From positions 31,050 to 95,049 of the forward strand of contig NZ_QGKS01000346.1 in NCBI RefSeq assembly GCF_003172935.1: a stretch of 64,000 bases of DNA, in the 5' to 3' direction. Shown one piece after another: positions 8,925 to 17,797 of the stretch (positions are counted from its first letter, which is position 1; every line of letters starts with the position of its first letter). The notes under the pieces are model-generated. The model saw only the letters and a program-made list of their open reading frames with translations, was not told the origin of the DNA and did not search any database. Both the position numbers and the translations under genes were made by a program. This stretch comes from Micromonospora sicca (GTDB lineage Bacteria; Actinomycetota; Actinomycetes; Mycobacteriales; Micromonosporaceae).

Positions 8925-10526
8925 TTACTTCTCGGAGGAAACCTGGTACGCGGGAAGGGTGAGGAAGTCGGCATAGTCGTCGGCCAGAGCGACCTCGAGG
9001 ACCAGCTTCCGGGCCTGGGCGAACCGCTCCTCGTCGAACTGCTCCTTCCCCAGGGCGTCGCAGATCTTGGCCAGCTCCTTGTCGAGAATGCGCTCGACCA
9101 GCTCGCCCGTGACGGTCGTACCGGTGTCGAGCTCGACGTCGTTGTGCACCCACTGCCAGATCTGCGACCGGGCGATCTCGGCGGTCGCCGCGTCCTCCAT
9201 CAAATTGTTGATGGCCACCGCGCCGTTGCCGGCCAACCACGAGGCGAGGTACTGCACCGCGACGCTGATGTTGTTGCGCAGCCCGGCCTCGGTGACGGCG
9301 CCGGGGGTGCTTCGCACGTCGAGCAACTGGTCCGCGGTGACCGAGACCTCCTCGCGCAGCCGGTCGAGCTGGTTCGGCCGGCCGCCGAGCACCCGGTCGA
9401 AGACCTCCTGGCAGATGGGCACCAGGTCGGGGTGCGCGACCCACGAACCGTCGAAGCCGTCGCCGGCCTCCCGCTCCTTGTCCTCGCGGACCTTCGCCAG
9501 CGCCAGCTGGTTGACCTGCGGATCACGTCGGCTGGGGATGAAGGCCGCCATCCCGCCGATCGCGAACGCCCCGCGCTTGTGGCAGGTGCGCACCAGCAGT
9601 TCGGTGTAGGCGCGCATGAAGGGGGCCGTCATCGTCACCGAGTTCCGGTCCGGCAGCACGAAGTCGGCGCCGGAGTCGCGGAAGTACTTGATGATGCTGA
9701 ACAGGTAGTCCCACCGGCCGGCGTTGAGGCCCGACGCGTGCTCCCGCAGCTCGTAGAGGATCTCCTCCATCTCGAACGCCGCCGGCATCGTCTCGATCAG
9801 CACGGTCGCGCGGATCGTGCCGTGGGCGATGCCGAGCCGCTGCTGCGCGAAGGTGAACACCTCGTTCCACAGCCGCGCCTCGAGGTGGCTCTCCATCTTC
9901 GGCAGGTAGAAGTACGGGCCACTGCCCCGGCGCAGGAGTTCCTCGGCGTTGTGGAAGAAGTACAGGCCGAAGTCGACCAGGGCGCCCACGACCGGCCTGC
10001 CGTCGACGAGCAGATGGCTCTCGTCGAAGTGCCAGCCGCGCGGTCGCACCACGATCGTCGCGAGTCGCCCGTCCTCGCGCAGCGCGTACTCCCGGCCGTC
10101 CGGGGAGGCGAAGGAGATCGCCCGGCGCACCGCGTCGTACAGGTTGATCTGCCCGCCCACGACGTTGCCCCAGTGGGGCGTGTTCGCGTCCTCGAGATCG
10201 GCGAGCCAGACCCGGGCGCCGGAGTTGAGAGCGTTGATCGTCATCTTGCGCTCGGTCGGTCCGGTGATCTCCACCCGGCGGTCCCGCAGGTCGCCAGGGG
10301 CTGGAGCGACGGTCCACGCGGTCTCCCGCACCTCCCGCGTCTCGGGCAGGAAGTCGAACCGGTGGCTGCGGGCGACGGCGTCCCGGCGCTGGCGGCGCAG
10401 GTCGAGCAACTCGTCGCGGCGGACGCCGAACAGCTCCTGCAGCTCTGCGACGAAGGCCAGCGCCTCGGGGGTGAGAATCTCGTCGCCGCGCGCCACCGGG
10501 CCGCCGGTCACGTCGATCTCGGGCAT
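8925..10526 (-). CDS. aceB: Malate synthase A
   Basis: A 533-residue protein, the usual length of malate synthase A, condensing glyoxylate and acetyl-CoA to malate. It shows the family stretches [37 protein letters not shown] (catalytic Arg region), the [20 protein letters not shown] active-site strand, GLNAGRWDY, and a C-terminal [11 protein letters not shown] segment with the catalytic-Asp region nearby. ATG 10526 follows AGGAGAAGG; the longer upstream frame is not malate synthase sequence. It diverges from an iclR gene, with an operator placed inside its own promoter. In this locus it would drain glyoxylate made by the oxidase. No isocitrate lyase is present in the window. Confidence 0.95.
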   Translation of the reverse strand: MPEIDVTGGPVARGDEILTPEALAFVAELQELFGVRRDELLDLRRQRRDAVARSHRFDFLPETREVRETAWTVAPAPGDLRDRRVEITGPTERKMTINALNSGARVWLADLEDANTPHWGNVVGGQINLYDAVRRAISFASPDGREYALREDGRLATIVVRPRGWHFDESHLLVDGRPVVGALVDFGLYFFHNAEELLRRGSGPYFYLPKMESHLEARLWNEVFTFAQQRLGIAHGTIRATVLIETMPAAFEMEEILYELREHASGLNAGRWDYLFSIIKYFRDSGADFVLPDRNSVTMTAPFMRAYTELLVRTCHKRGAFAIGGMAAFIPSRRDPQVNQLALAKVREDKEREAGDGFDGSWVAHPDLVPICQEVFDRVLGGRPNQLDRLREEVSVTADQLLDVRSTPGAVTEAGLRNNISVAVQYLASWLAGNGAVAINNLMEDAATAEIARSQIWQWVHNDVELDTGTTVTGELVERILDKELAKICDALGKEQFDEERFAQARKLVLEVALADDYADFLTLPAYQVSSEK

Positions 10527-10629
10527 CCGGATCACCTTCTCCTGTCTCCCGCGGCCGATCTGGCCGAAGTCTTCGGCGCGGCACGAGCCGACCCCGCCGG
10601 GCGCCGATCCGCGCCCTTCATCATTGTGG

Positions 10630-10657
10630 ATAATAATTTCCGCTTTACGGAAGTCAA
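10630..10657 (-). promoter_or_regulatory. Malate synthase promoter with IclR-type operator in the spacer
   Basis: On the minus strand TTGACT (10657-10652) and TATTAT (10635-10630) are 16 bases apart. The palindrome TTCCGCTTTACGGAA (10638-10652, 11 of 12 fixed positions) occupies the spacer almost exactly, so a bound regulator would block RNA polymerase or reshape the promoter. Confidence 0.7.
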
Positions 10658-10694
10658 GGGGAAGGTCGCGCGGAGGAGCCCCGGTCACGCCGGA

Positions 10695-10714
10695 TAGACT
10701 TCTGCGATGCGGAA
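10695..10714 (+). promoter_or_regulatory. Probable iclR -10 element and operator
   Basis: TAGACT (10695-10700) is a fair -10 sequence, and the palindrome TTCTGCGATGCGGAA (10700-10714, 11 of 12 fixed positions) starts on its last base, covering the expected start site. This points to autoregulation of the iclR gene. No good -35 is visible. Confidence 0.55.
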
Positions 10715-10770
10715 ACAGCGCCGCGTGGCCGGTGACCCTCCCAGGCGCATCCGGGCGAAGGAGGATCTGA

Positions 10771-11598
10771 GTGACCGAGTCGAACCTGGACCTGGCTGGC
10801 GACGGCCCGCAGCCGAAAGGTCGGGTGCCCGGTGGCGTCCAGTCGCTGGAAAGAGCCTTCGAGCTGCTCGAAATCATGGCGGACGCCGGAGGCGTGATCG
10901 GACTGTCCCGGCTCGCCCAGGAGTCCGGGCTTGCGCTGCCCACCATCCACCGGCTGATCCGTACCCTGGTCGACCTCGGCTACGTCCGCCAGGAGCCGTC
11001 CCGGCAGTACTCCCTGGGCCCCCGCCTGATCCGGCTCGGCGACAGCGCGAGCCACCTGCTGGGCACCTGGTCCCGGCCGTACCTGTCCCGACTCGTCGAC
11101 GCCCTCGGCGAGAGCGCGAACCTCGCGATGCTGGACGGTGATCGCGTCGTGTACGTGGCGCAGGTCCAGTCCAGGCAGTCGATGCGGATGTTCACCGAGG
11201 TCGGACGGCGCGTCTACCCGCACTGCACAGCCGTGGGCAAGGCCCTGCTCGCCCACCTGTCGCCGAGCGACGTGCATACGCTCCTCGAGCGCACCGGCAT
11301 GCCGGCCCAGACCGAGCACACCATCACCGAACCACGCCGGTTCGCCGAGGAGATCGACCGGGTACGGGCCCAGGGCTACGCCATGGACGACGGCGAGCAG
11401 GAGATCGGCGTGCGCTGTGTCGCCGTACCGGTGCTCGGTATCGCGAACCGGCTGGCCGTCTCGGTCTCCGGGCCGGCGCCACGCATGACGCCCGACGTGG
11501 TCGAGCGGGCCGTACCGCTGCTGCGTCAGGCCGCCGAGGACCTGGCCGACGAACTCAGCGTTCCCCGTTCCGCGGGACCGGATCGCATCGCCGGCTGA
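10771..11598 (+). CDS. IclR-family transcriptional regulator
   Basis: 275 residues from a GTG preceded by GGAGGAT. The N-terminal winged helix (about residues 22-85: [36 protein letters not shown]) is followed by the effector domain with [13 protein letters not shown] and [20 protein letters not shown], both standard IclR signatures. IclR proteins bind small carboxylates such as glyoxylate, pyruvate and aromatic acids. It is divergent from malate synthase, and TTCCGC-N3-GCGGAA palindromes occur in its own promoter and in the aceB, aminotransferase and MatC-like promoters. The simplest reading is that it controls all of them and itself; that is an inference from shared sites. Confidence 0.9.
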   Translation: MTESNLDLAGDGPQPKGRVPGGVQSLERAFELLEIMADAGGVIGLSRLAQESGLALPTIHRLIRTLVDLGYVRQEPSRQYSLGPRLIRLGDSASHLLGTWSRPYLSRLVDALGESANLAMLDGDRVVYVAQVQSRQSMRMFTEVGRRVYPHCTAVGKALLAHLSPSDVHTLLERTGMPAQTEHTITEPRRFAEEIDRVRAQGYAMDDGEQEIGVRCVAVPVLGIANRLAVSVSGPAPRMTPDVVERAVPLLRQAAEDLADELSVPRSAGPDRIAG

Positions 11599-11613
11599 CG
11601 CCCGGCCCGGTTG

Positions 11614-12147
11614 TCAGAGCAGGGCTGTCGCCGCGGCGTGCGCGCGGGCCCGCTCGAGGTACCCCGCGGCGTCGCGCACGATGCCCACGCGTTCCGCCTC
11701 GGAAAGGTGACGCCGCACCCGCGCGGGCAGACCCGCGACCAGCGAGCCGGGCGGGACCACCGCCCCCTCCAGCACGACCGCGCCGGCGGCGACCAGTGAG
11801 CCGGAGCCGATCCGGGCGCCGTTGAGGACGACGGCTCCCATGCCGATCAGGACGTCGTCCTCGATGGTGCAGCCGTGCAGCACGGCGCGGTGCCCGACGG
11901 AGACCCCCGAACCCACCACTGTCGGAAAGTCCGGGTCGGCGTGCACGACGCAACCGTCCTGGATGTTGCTGCCGGCGCCGATGCTGATGTCCTCGGTGTC
12001 GGCGCGCAGCACGCAGCCGTACCAGACGCTGGCACCGGCCGCCAGCCGGACGGAGCCGACGATGGTGCAGCCCGGCGCCGCCCAGGCCTCGGGATGGATG
12101 TTCGGCGTGCGGTCACCGAAGTGGACGACCAGCGCTTGAGTGCTCAC
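11614..12147 (-). CDS. Gamma carbonic anhydrase-like left-handed beta-helix protein
   Basis: About 177 residues built of hexapeptide repeats (IGAGSNIQDGCVVHA, GVSVGHRAVLHGCTIEDDV, LIGMGAVVLNGARIGSGSLV). Three His residues, in VVHADP and GHRAVLHG, sit where gamma-class carbonic anhydrases and the PaaY/CaiE-like proteins bind zinc. GTG 12147 is chosen because its GTGA overlaps the stop of the GntR gene. It may hydrate CO2 or act as a thioesterase-like accessory, as PaaY does for CoA esters; the adjoining CoA-transferase, crotonase and acyl-CoA ligase genes make a CoA-related role possible. Activity cannot be decided from sequence. Confidence 0.85.
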   Translation of the reverse strand: MSTQALVVHFGDRTPNIHPEAWAAPGCTIVGSVRLAAGASVWYGCVLRADTEDISIGAGSNIQDGCVVHADPDFPTVVGSGVSVGHRAVLHGCTIEDDVLIGMGAVVLNGARIGSGSLVAAGAVVLEGAVVPPGSLVAGLPARVRRHLSEAERVGIVRDAAGYLERARAHAAATALL

Positions 12148-12932
12148 GATCGGGGCGCCTCCAGTCCAAGGGCAGTGTCGGAGCGGGACCGGCCGAGCCG
12201 TTCCAGCCAGGCCTCCGCCTCGGCCGAGCGGCCGCTGAGCGAGTGGCCGAGTTCGAGGACGAAGGTGTGCTGCCCATGGTCGGTGAGCATCTCGAGGACC
12301 TCCTGCGGATTCCCGCGCTCCAGGGTCGCCAGGATCGCGCGGTGCCGTTCGACGATTCCCCACAGCCCCTCGCCGGCCACCCTGGCCCGCTGGTTCATGC
12401 CCATGCAGAGCCGCATCTGCAGAGACAGGGAGCGGTAGGACTCCTCGAGCCGGCGGTGGCCGGCCAACCCCACCACGGCCAGATGGAAGTCGAACGCGCG
12501 ATCCGTGACCGTCGCGGCGTCGCCGGCCCGGGCGGCGTCCTCCAGGTCACGTAGCGCCGCCCGGCAGCGCTCGAGACGATCCGGCGATCGCACGGGTACG
12601 CCGAGCTCGACCGCCATCCGCTCAAGCTGATCGCGGAGCGTGAAGATCTCGTACACGTCGTGCAGGTTGATCGGGACGACGATCACCCCGCGCCGGGGCT
12701 GCTGGACGAGCAGGCCCTCCTGCTCCAGCACGCGCAACGCCTCGCGCAACGGCGGCCGGGACACACCGAGCTGGTGGGTGAGCTGGTTCTCCACCACGCG
12801 GTCACCCGGCTGCAACTCGCCGGTGAGGATCATCTTCCGCACGGCGTCCGCGGCGAGCCGCGCCATGCTCGGCGGAGGCGCGATCCGGCGGGCCGCCTCG
12901 TCCGGCATCGTCACCGTCGTCCTCTCCGCCAT
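12144..12932 (-). CDS. GntR-family regulator, FadR/FCD type
   Basis: 262 residues from an ATG after CGAGGAG. The N-terminal GntR winged helix (ADAVRKMILTGELQPGDRVVE, then LGVSRPPLREALRVLEQEGL) is followed by an all-helical FCD domain with the metal-ligand pattern spread over DFHLAVV, a mid-domain His and ERHRAILATLERG. Members of this group (FadR, MatR, LldR) respond to small organic acids or acyl-CoA. It is divergent from the CoA-transferase operon, with a palindrome between them, and it overlaps the carbonic anhydrase-like gene by four bases. It may play the part MatR plays for matABC in Rhizobium, which is an inference from the MatB gene downstream. Confidence 0.88.
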   Translation of the reverse strand: MAERTTVTMPDEAARRIAPPPSMARLAADAVRKMILTGELQPGDRVVENQLTHQLGVSRPPLREALRVLEQEGLLVQQPRRGVIVVPINLHDVYEIFTLRDQLERMAVELGVPVRSPDRLERCRAALRDLEDAARAGDAATVTDRAFDFHLAVVGLAGHRRLEESYRSLSLQMRLCMGMNQRARVAGEGLWGIVERHRAILATLERGNPQEVLEMLTDHGQHTFVLELGHSLSGRSAEAEAWLERLGRSRSDTALGLEAPRS

Positions 12933-12953
12933 CGGAACTCCTCGCCACGGGCC

Positions 12954-12970
12954 TTGTCTTCTGTAGACAA
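12954..12970. promoter_or_regulatory. Palindromic operator between gntR and the CoA-transferase operon
   Basis: TTGTCT and AGACAA are perfect inverted arms with a five-base centre (TTGTCTTCTGTAGACAA), 22 bases upstream of the gntR start and 107 bases upstream of the CoA-transferase start. FadR-type regulators bind short palindromes of this size, so it is a good candidate site for the adjacent GntR protein. Confidence 0.6.
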
Positions 12971-13077
12971 CGGTGAACTCTACCGGTAGCTTTCCCATCC
13001 GAACACCCTGTGCTCTCCCGTGCGGCACGGGTTGTCCCGCGATCACGTACCGGCGCCGATCACCCGGAGGCAGGTCG

Positions 13078-14337
13078 ATGACCAACGAACGCACGCCGCC
13101 CCTGACCGGAGTGACCGTGTTGGAGATCGGGGCGTTCATGGCGGCGCCGTTCGCCGCCCTGCAACTCGCCGACCTCGGGGCGAAGGTCATCAAGGTCGAG
13201 CACTCGACCGGCGGTGACCCCGTACGCCAGACCGGTCCGTTCCTCGGGACGGAGAGCTCGCCGTTCGTGCGCATCAACCGCAACAAGCGCTCGGTCGCCC
13301 TGGACCTCAAGTCGCCGGACGCGCGGTCGGCGTTCCTCCGACTGGTCGAGCGGGCCGACGTCCTCGTCGAGAACCTCCGCCCCGGCGCCATGCGCCGTCT
13401 CGGTCTCGGTTACCAGGACCTGCGGGAGATCAACCCCCGCCTGGTGTACGCCTCCGGCTCCGGCTGGGGGCAGGACGGGCCGCTCGCGAATCTGCCGGGG
13501 TTGGACATCATGGCGCAGGCGCGTAGCGGGCTGATGAGCATCACCGGCCACCCCGGCGGTCCACCGGCGAAGGTGGGCGTGCCGATCTGCGACCTGGTCT
13601 GCGGCCTCTACCTGGCGCTCGCGGTCACCGCCGCGCTCAGGGAACGGGACCGCTCCGGAACGGGGCAGCACATCGACGTTTCGCTGTTCGAGGCCGGGGT
13701 GTCCTTCGCCGTCTGGGAGGCGGGAAAGTACTTCGCAACCGGCGAGGTGGGTGGCCCGATGGGCTCGGCGCACCAGAGCAACGCTCCGTACCAGGCGGTG
13801 CACAGCAGCGACGGCTACGTGACGATCGGCGCCACCACCCCCCGCAACTGGCAGGCGTTCTGTGACGCCCTCGGGCTGACCCGGCTGCTCGCGGACCCGC
13901 GCTACGCGGACGCGTTCTCCCGGCTGGAGAACCGCGCGGAGCTGATCAAGAGCATCGAAACCGTGACGAGCACGATGAGCACGGCGGAGATCATCGAGCG
14001 GCTCAACAAGGCCGGCGTGCCGTGCGCCCCGATCGCCGACTACGGCGAGGTCTTCACCGACGAGCACCTCGCGGCCCGCGGCTTCTTCTGGGACGCCCCG
14101 CACCCGACCCTGGGGTCGGTGCGCCAACTCGGCTCGCCGATGCGCATGTCCGAGACCCCGGTTCAGCGCGCGGGCGCGGGTCCCGTCCTCGGCGCCGACA
14201 CCCGGGAGGTGCTGCTCGCCGCCGGTTGCAGCGCGGCGGAGATCGATCACCTCGTCGCCTCCGGCGCCGCCCTGGCCGACGACGTCGGCGGCGCCACGAC
14301 CACGAGCTCCGCCACGACAACGACGACCAGGAGGTAG
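13078..14337 (+). CDS. CaiB/BaiF-type (family III) CoA-transferase
   Basis: 419 residues from an ATG after CGGAGGCAG. The order of motifs is that of formyl-CoA and related family III transferases: ADLGAKVIKVE, NRNKRSVALDLK, ADVLVENLRPGAMRRLG, then GLDIMAQARSGLMSITG, where the Asp at about residue 143 aligns with the catalytic aspartate that forms the acyl anhydride. The last about 15 residues are a Thr/Ser/Arg-rich tail that is probably unstructured. It heads an operon with a crotonase (3-base gap) and MatB. It would move CoA from a donor such as succinyl-CoA or malonyl-CoA to a carboxylate; which acids are used is unknown. Confidence 0.9.
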   Translation: MTNERTPPLTGVTVLEIGAFMAAPFAALQLADLGAKVIKVEHSTGGDPVRQTGPFLGTESSPFVRINRNKRSVALDLKSPDARSAFLRLVERADVLVENLRPGAMRRLGLGYQDLREINPRLVYASGSGWGQDGPLANLPGLDIMAQARSGLMSITGHPGGPPAKVGVPICDLVCGLYLALAVTAALRERDRSGTGQHIDVSLFEAGVSFAVWEAGKYFATGEVGGPMGSAHQSNAPYQAVHSSDGYVTIGATTPRNWQAFCDALGLTRLLADPRYADAFSRLENRAELIKSIETVTSTMSTAEIIERLNKAGVPCAPIADYGEVFTDEHLAARGFFWDAPHPTLGSVRQLGSPMRMSETPVQRAGAGPVLGADTREVLLAAGCSAAEIDHLVASGAALADDVGGATTTSSATTTTTRR

Positions 14338-14340
14338 GCA

Positions 14341-15123
14341 ATGCCCTCGTCGCCCGATTCCCGCTCCGAGGTCCTGGTGGAAAAGCAGGGCCCGGCCCTC
14401 GCCGTGACCTTCAACCGACCCCGGCAGCGCAACGCGATGACGTGGGCGATGTACGACGGCCTGTACCAGGCGTGTGAACGGGCCGACGCGGACGACGATG
14501 TGCGGGTGCTCGTGCTGCGCGGGGCGGGCGAGGACGCCTTCGTCGCCGGCACCGACATCAGACAGTTCGCGGACTTCACCGGCGGCGCCGACGGGGTCGA
14601 ATACGAGCGGAAGATCACGCGGGTGCTGGACCGGCTGGAGGACGTCAACGTGCCGACGGTCGCGGCCATCCGTGGCTACTGCGTCGGCGCGGGCCTGGCG
14701 ATCGCCGCCGTGTGCGACCTACGACTTGCCACCCCCGACGCGCGGTTCGGGATCCCCATCGCCAGGACCCTGGGAAACTGCCTGTCGATGCCCACCTATG
14801 CGCTGCTGCTGCACCACCTCGGGCCGGCCCGTACCCTGGATCTGCTGCTCAACGCGAAGTTCTACTCCGGTCGGGAGGCGCACGCGGCGGGCTTCGTGGC
14901 CGAGTCCACGGAGGATCTCGACAAGGCCGTCCAGCAGACCGTCGACCGCCTGGCCGGGCATGCCCCGCTGACCATGTGGGCGACGAAGGAGGCGATCCGA
15001 CGGCTACGCCGGAGCCGCGCCGACGGCGACGACATCGTCTCCCGCGTCTACGGCAGCGACGACTTCCGAGCCGCCGTCCGGGCCTTCACGGCCAAGCAGC
15101 CGACGACATGGACCGGACGGTGA
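14341..15123 (+). CDS. Enoyl-CoA hydratase/isomerase-family (crotonase) protein
   Basis: 260 residues with the crotonase core: LAVTFNRPRQRNAMT near the start, the oxyanion-hole segment AGTDIRQFA, and VAAIRGYCVGAGLAIAAVCD in the middle. In well-studied hydratases a catalytic Glu lies in an FGxPE-type segment; here the matching stretch reads FGIPIARTLGNC, so that Glu appears to be replaced. The protein may therefore not be a simple hydratase, and other crotonase activities (isomerase, decarboxylase, hydrolase) are open. It lies three bases after the CoA-transferase gene and its end overlaps possible starts of matB, so the three are one operon. Confidence 0.85.
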   Translation: MPSSPDSRSEVLVEKQGPALAVTFNRPRQRNAMTWAMYDGLYQACERADADDDVRVLVLRGAGEDAFVAGTDIRQFADFTGGADGVEYERKITRVLDRLEDVNVPTVAAIRGYCVGAGLAIAAVCDLRLATPDARFGIPIARTLGNCLSMPTYALLLHHLGPARTLDLLLNAKFYSGREAHAAGFVAESTEDLDKAVQQTVDRLAGHAPLTMWATKEAIRRLRRSRADGDDIVSRVYGSDDFRAAVRAFTAKQPTTWTGR

Positions 15124-15149
15124 CCACGATGCGACGAGGGAGCGGAGAA

Positions 15150-16562
15150 GTGCTGCTGCCGGCCTTGTCCGGGGCGTTCGGTGACGACGCGGACGCGATC
15201 CGGGTCGGGGACCAGCGGGCGTCCCGGGAAGCGGTGCTGTCCGCCGCCACCGCCCTCGCCGACCGCATCGCCGGCAGCGACGCGGTGGCGATCTGGGCGA
15301 CCGCCAGCATGGAGACCGTGGTGGCGGTCGTGGCCGGCCTGCTCGCCGGGGTGCCCGTCGTACCGGTGCCACCGGACTCCGGCCCCACCGAACGGGACTA
15401 CCTGCTGCGCGACTCGGCCGCCTCGCTGCTGCTCGTCCCCCCGGCCAGCTACGGCACCGCGCCGCTGGCAGGTACGCGAGTCCCCGTCGCCGCCGTCGAC
15501 CTGACCGGACGCTCGGCCACCAGCTATCCCGAACCCGCGCCGGAGAGCACCGCGCTGATCCTCTACACCTCCGGCACCACGGGAGCGCCGAAGGGAGCCC
15601 TCATCCCACGGCAGGCGATCGCCGCCGACCTGGACGCGCTCGCGGACGCATGGTCGTGGACCCCCGACGATCTGTTGGTGCACGGCCTCCCCCTGTTCCA
15701 CGTGCACGGCCTCGTGCTCGGTGTACTGGGAGCACTTCGGGTCGGGTCCCGGCTGGCCCACACCGCCCGGCCCAGGCCGGACGCCTACGCCGCCGCCGCC
15801 GGAACCCTGTACTTCGGCGTGCCGACCGTGTGGTCCAGGGTCTGCGCCGAGCCGTCCGCCGCCCGAGCCCTGTCGTCGGCCCGGCTGCTGGTCTCCGGCA
15901 GCGCACCGCTGCCGCTGCCCGTCTTCGAGCAGCTCGCCGAGCTCACCGGACAGCCGCCCGTCGAGCGCTACGGGATGACCGAAACGCTGATCACCGTCAG
16001 CAGTCGCGCGGACGGAGAACGCCGGCCCGGGTTCGTCGGCACGCGACTCGCCGGGGTGGAGAGCAGGCTGGTCGGCGAGGACGGCACCCCGGTCGCGCCC
16101 GACGGTGAGACCCCGGGCGAACTCCAGATACGTGGACCGATGATGTTCAGCGGGTACCTCAACCGGCCGGAGGCCAACCGGGAGTCGTTCACTTCCGACG
16201 GCTGGTTCCGTACCGGGGACATCGCCACCATCGACCCCGACGGGTGGCACCGGATCATCGGCCGCGCCTCCATCGACATGATCAAGAGTGGCGGGTACCG
16301 GATCGGCGCCGGCGAGGTGGAGAATGCGCTGCTCGCCCACCCCGCGGTCCGGGAGGCCGCGGTGATCGGCGCGCCCCACCCCGACCTCGGGCAACAGGTG
16401 GTCGCCTACGTGGTCGCCGACGCGGTGACCGAGGCGCAGCTCATCGAGTTCGTGGCCGGTCGGATCTCCGCGCACAAGCGCCCGCGGCAGGTCCATCTGG
16501 TCGAGCAACTACCTCGCAACGCGATGGGCAAGGTGCAGAAGAAGCTGCTCGCCGGCGGGTGA
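15150..16562 (+). CDS. matB: Malonyl-CoA synthetase (MatB-type acyl-CoA ligase)
   Basis: 470 residues of the adenylate-forming superfamily. Seen are the ATP loop LYTSGTTGAPKGA, GLPLFHVHGLVLGVLG, the YGMTET motif, the hinge RIIGRASIDMIKSGGYRIG and the catalytic Lys segment LPRNAMGKVQKK. From memory, the N-terminus and the HVHGL region resemble Streptomyces coelicolor MatB, which ligates malonate and methylmalonate to CoA. The GTG at 15150 is chosen because GGGAGCGGAG precedes it and it gives the MatB-like start MLLPALSG. In-frame GTG 15120 (GTGA overlap with the crotonase stop), ATG 15129 and ATG 15108 are alternatives. With the MatC-like carrier it suggests malonate or methylmalonate use, although no malonyl-CoA decarboxylase gene is in the window. 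Confidence 0.88.
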   Translation: MLLPALSGAFGDDADAIRVGDQRASREAVLSAATALADRIAGSDAVAIWATASMETVVAVVAGLLAGVPVVPVPPDSGPTERDYLLRDSAASLLLVPPASYGTAPLAGTRVPVAAVDLTGRSATSYPEPAPESTALILYTSGTTGAPKGALIPRQAIAADLDALADAWSWTPDDLLVHGLPLFHVHGLVLGVLGALRVGSRLAHTARPRPDAYAAAAGTLYFGVPTVWSRVCAEPSAARALSSARLLVSGSAPLPLPVFEQLAELTGQPPVERYGMTETLITVSSRADGERRPGFVGTRLAGVESRLVGEDGTPVAPDGETPGELQIRGPMMFSGYLNRPEANRESFTSDGWFRTGDIATIDPDGWHRIIGRASIDMIKSGGYRIGAGEVENALLAHPAVREAAVIGAPHPDLGQQVVAYVVADAVTEAQLIEFVAGRISAHKRPRQVHLVEQLPRNAMGKVQKKLLAGG

Positions 16563-16618
16563 AAGCTCGTCGGCGACGTCCCGGTTCGGGCCGCACTTCA
16601 CACCCGTCGCGCGGCCGG

Positions 16619-17410
16619 TCATGACGGCACGGTCACGGAGATGTGTGCCCACGTCTGGGTGAACCAGAGCTCGTCGTCCACGGTCAGCGGGCGCAGGCCG
16701 GTCGGAGCGCGGCCGGAGAGCTCTTCGGACAGCTCCTGCTCGATCTGACGAGCGACGTCGCCAGCTGTACCCGCCTGCTCGAGCCAGGGACGAAGCGGAC
16801 GCTCGACGTCGAAGACGTCGGACGTCTCGACCGCCGCCCCGGCCGACGTGAGCAGCCGGACGATGGCGTCGGCACCGAGCATCGCTCCGTGGGACGGGTC
16901 GCGCAGCCGCTCCACCCGGTCGGGGTCGCCAGGCAGCTCCGGCTTGATCACCATGTCGGCAACCACCACCCGCCCGCCGGCGCGGCACACCCGTACCATC
17001 TCGGCCGCGACCTTGTCCGGCTCGGCCACGTGGTGCAGGGAGAACCTGGAGATCACCAGCGAGAACGAACCGTCGAGGAAGGGCAGTCGCGCCGCGTCGC
17101 CCCGTTGGAACACCACGTTGGACACGCCTTCGGCGTCGGCCCGCGCCTTGCCCGTCTCCAGCATTTCGGGAGTGGCGTCAAGCGCGGTCACGTGCCGGGT
17201 ACGCACGGCGAGCGCGCGGGCGACCAGTCCGGTGCCGCAGGCGACGTCCAGGCAGACGTCCTCTGGCTCCGGCCTCGCGAAGTCGACGAGGCGCTGAAGA
17301 TGCCGGGTGAAGGCGCCGTTGAGGCGGGCGTCCTCGAAGCTGCCAGCCTGCCGGGCGAACTCCCGCAGGATCAGGTCATGGCGTACCACGTCGTTGTCCC
17401 TTGACCGCAT
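16619..17410 (-). CDS. Class I SAM-dependent methyltransferase
   Basis: 263 residues from ATG 17410 (AAGGAAG upstream). The Rossmann fold shows VCLDVACGTGLVARAL (motif I, SAM binding), ALDATPEML (motif II), GDAARLPFLDGSFSLVISRF (motif III-IV) and VCRAGGRVVVADM. This is the UbiE/Methyltransf_11 type acting on small molecules. It is convergent with matB, so it is not part of that operon, and its substrate cannot be inferred. The 56-base gap between the two stops holds no clear hairpin. Confidence 0.85.
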   Translation of the reverse strand: MRSRDNDVVRHDLILREFARQAGSFEDARLNGAFTRHLQRLVDFARPEPEDVCLDVACGTGLVARALAVRTRHVTALDATPEMLETGKARADAEGVSNVVFQRGDAARLPFLDGSFSLVISRFSLHHVAEPDKVAAEMVRVCRAGGRVVVADMVIKPELPGDPDRVERLRDPSHGAMLGADAIVRLLTSAGAAVETSDVFDVERPLRPWLEQAGTAGDVARQIEQELSEELSGRAPTGLRPLTVDDELWFTQTWAHISVTVPS

Positions 17411-17521
17411 CGCAGGCGCTTCCTTACCAGCCGGAACGAGACCGAAGACGTCAACGGTACCGGGGCTCACCAGTTCCAGCCCCGGCGCCACGGCGTCAAC
17501 GCGATGGGGCAGAAGGCCGGA

Positions 17522-17720
17522 TCAGCTGGTGACGGCGGTCCGGTCGATGAGCGGGCCCAGCGTGACGGACTCGTCCACGCCACGGCCGACGACCAAAGCG
17601 CGGAAGCGCTCCGCGAGCCGGTCCGCGAAGGACCGCGCCATGGCTTCGTGGACGTAGAACCGGTTGGCGGCCGTGCACGCCTCACCGTTGTTGCGCAGCT
17701 TAGCCTCCATCGGCTCGTCC
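17522..17720 (-). pseudogene. Internal fragment of an NAD(P)-dependent aldehyde (succinate-semialdehyde type) dehydrogenase
   Basis: On the minus strand a short frame reads AKLRNNGEACTAANRFYVHE followed by FADRLAERFRALVVGRGVD and LGPLIDRTAV. The Cys of GEACTAANR is the catalytic cysteine region of aldehyde dehydrogenases such as GabD. Only about 65 of the usual 450-480 residues remain, with neither the NAD-binding N-terminus nor the C-terminus, so it is a relic at the boundary between two gene blocks. Confidence 0.75.
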
Positions 17721-17797
17721 ATCGCGTGGTCGTGGTCCTCGAACGACTGACAACGAGCGTGGTCGGGCGGCACCCCGGTGCCGCCCGACGGCTTGTT

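Noticed and set aside
6074..8974. A 966-codon open frame opposite the FAD/Fe-S oxidase gene
   Set aside because: It has no protein family features and is rich in Arg, Gly and Pro, as expected for the antisense frame of a GC-rich gene; the sense frame is a clear enzyme.
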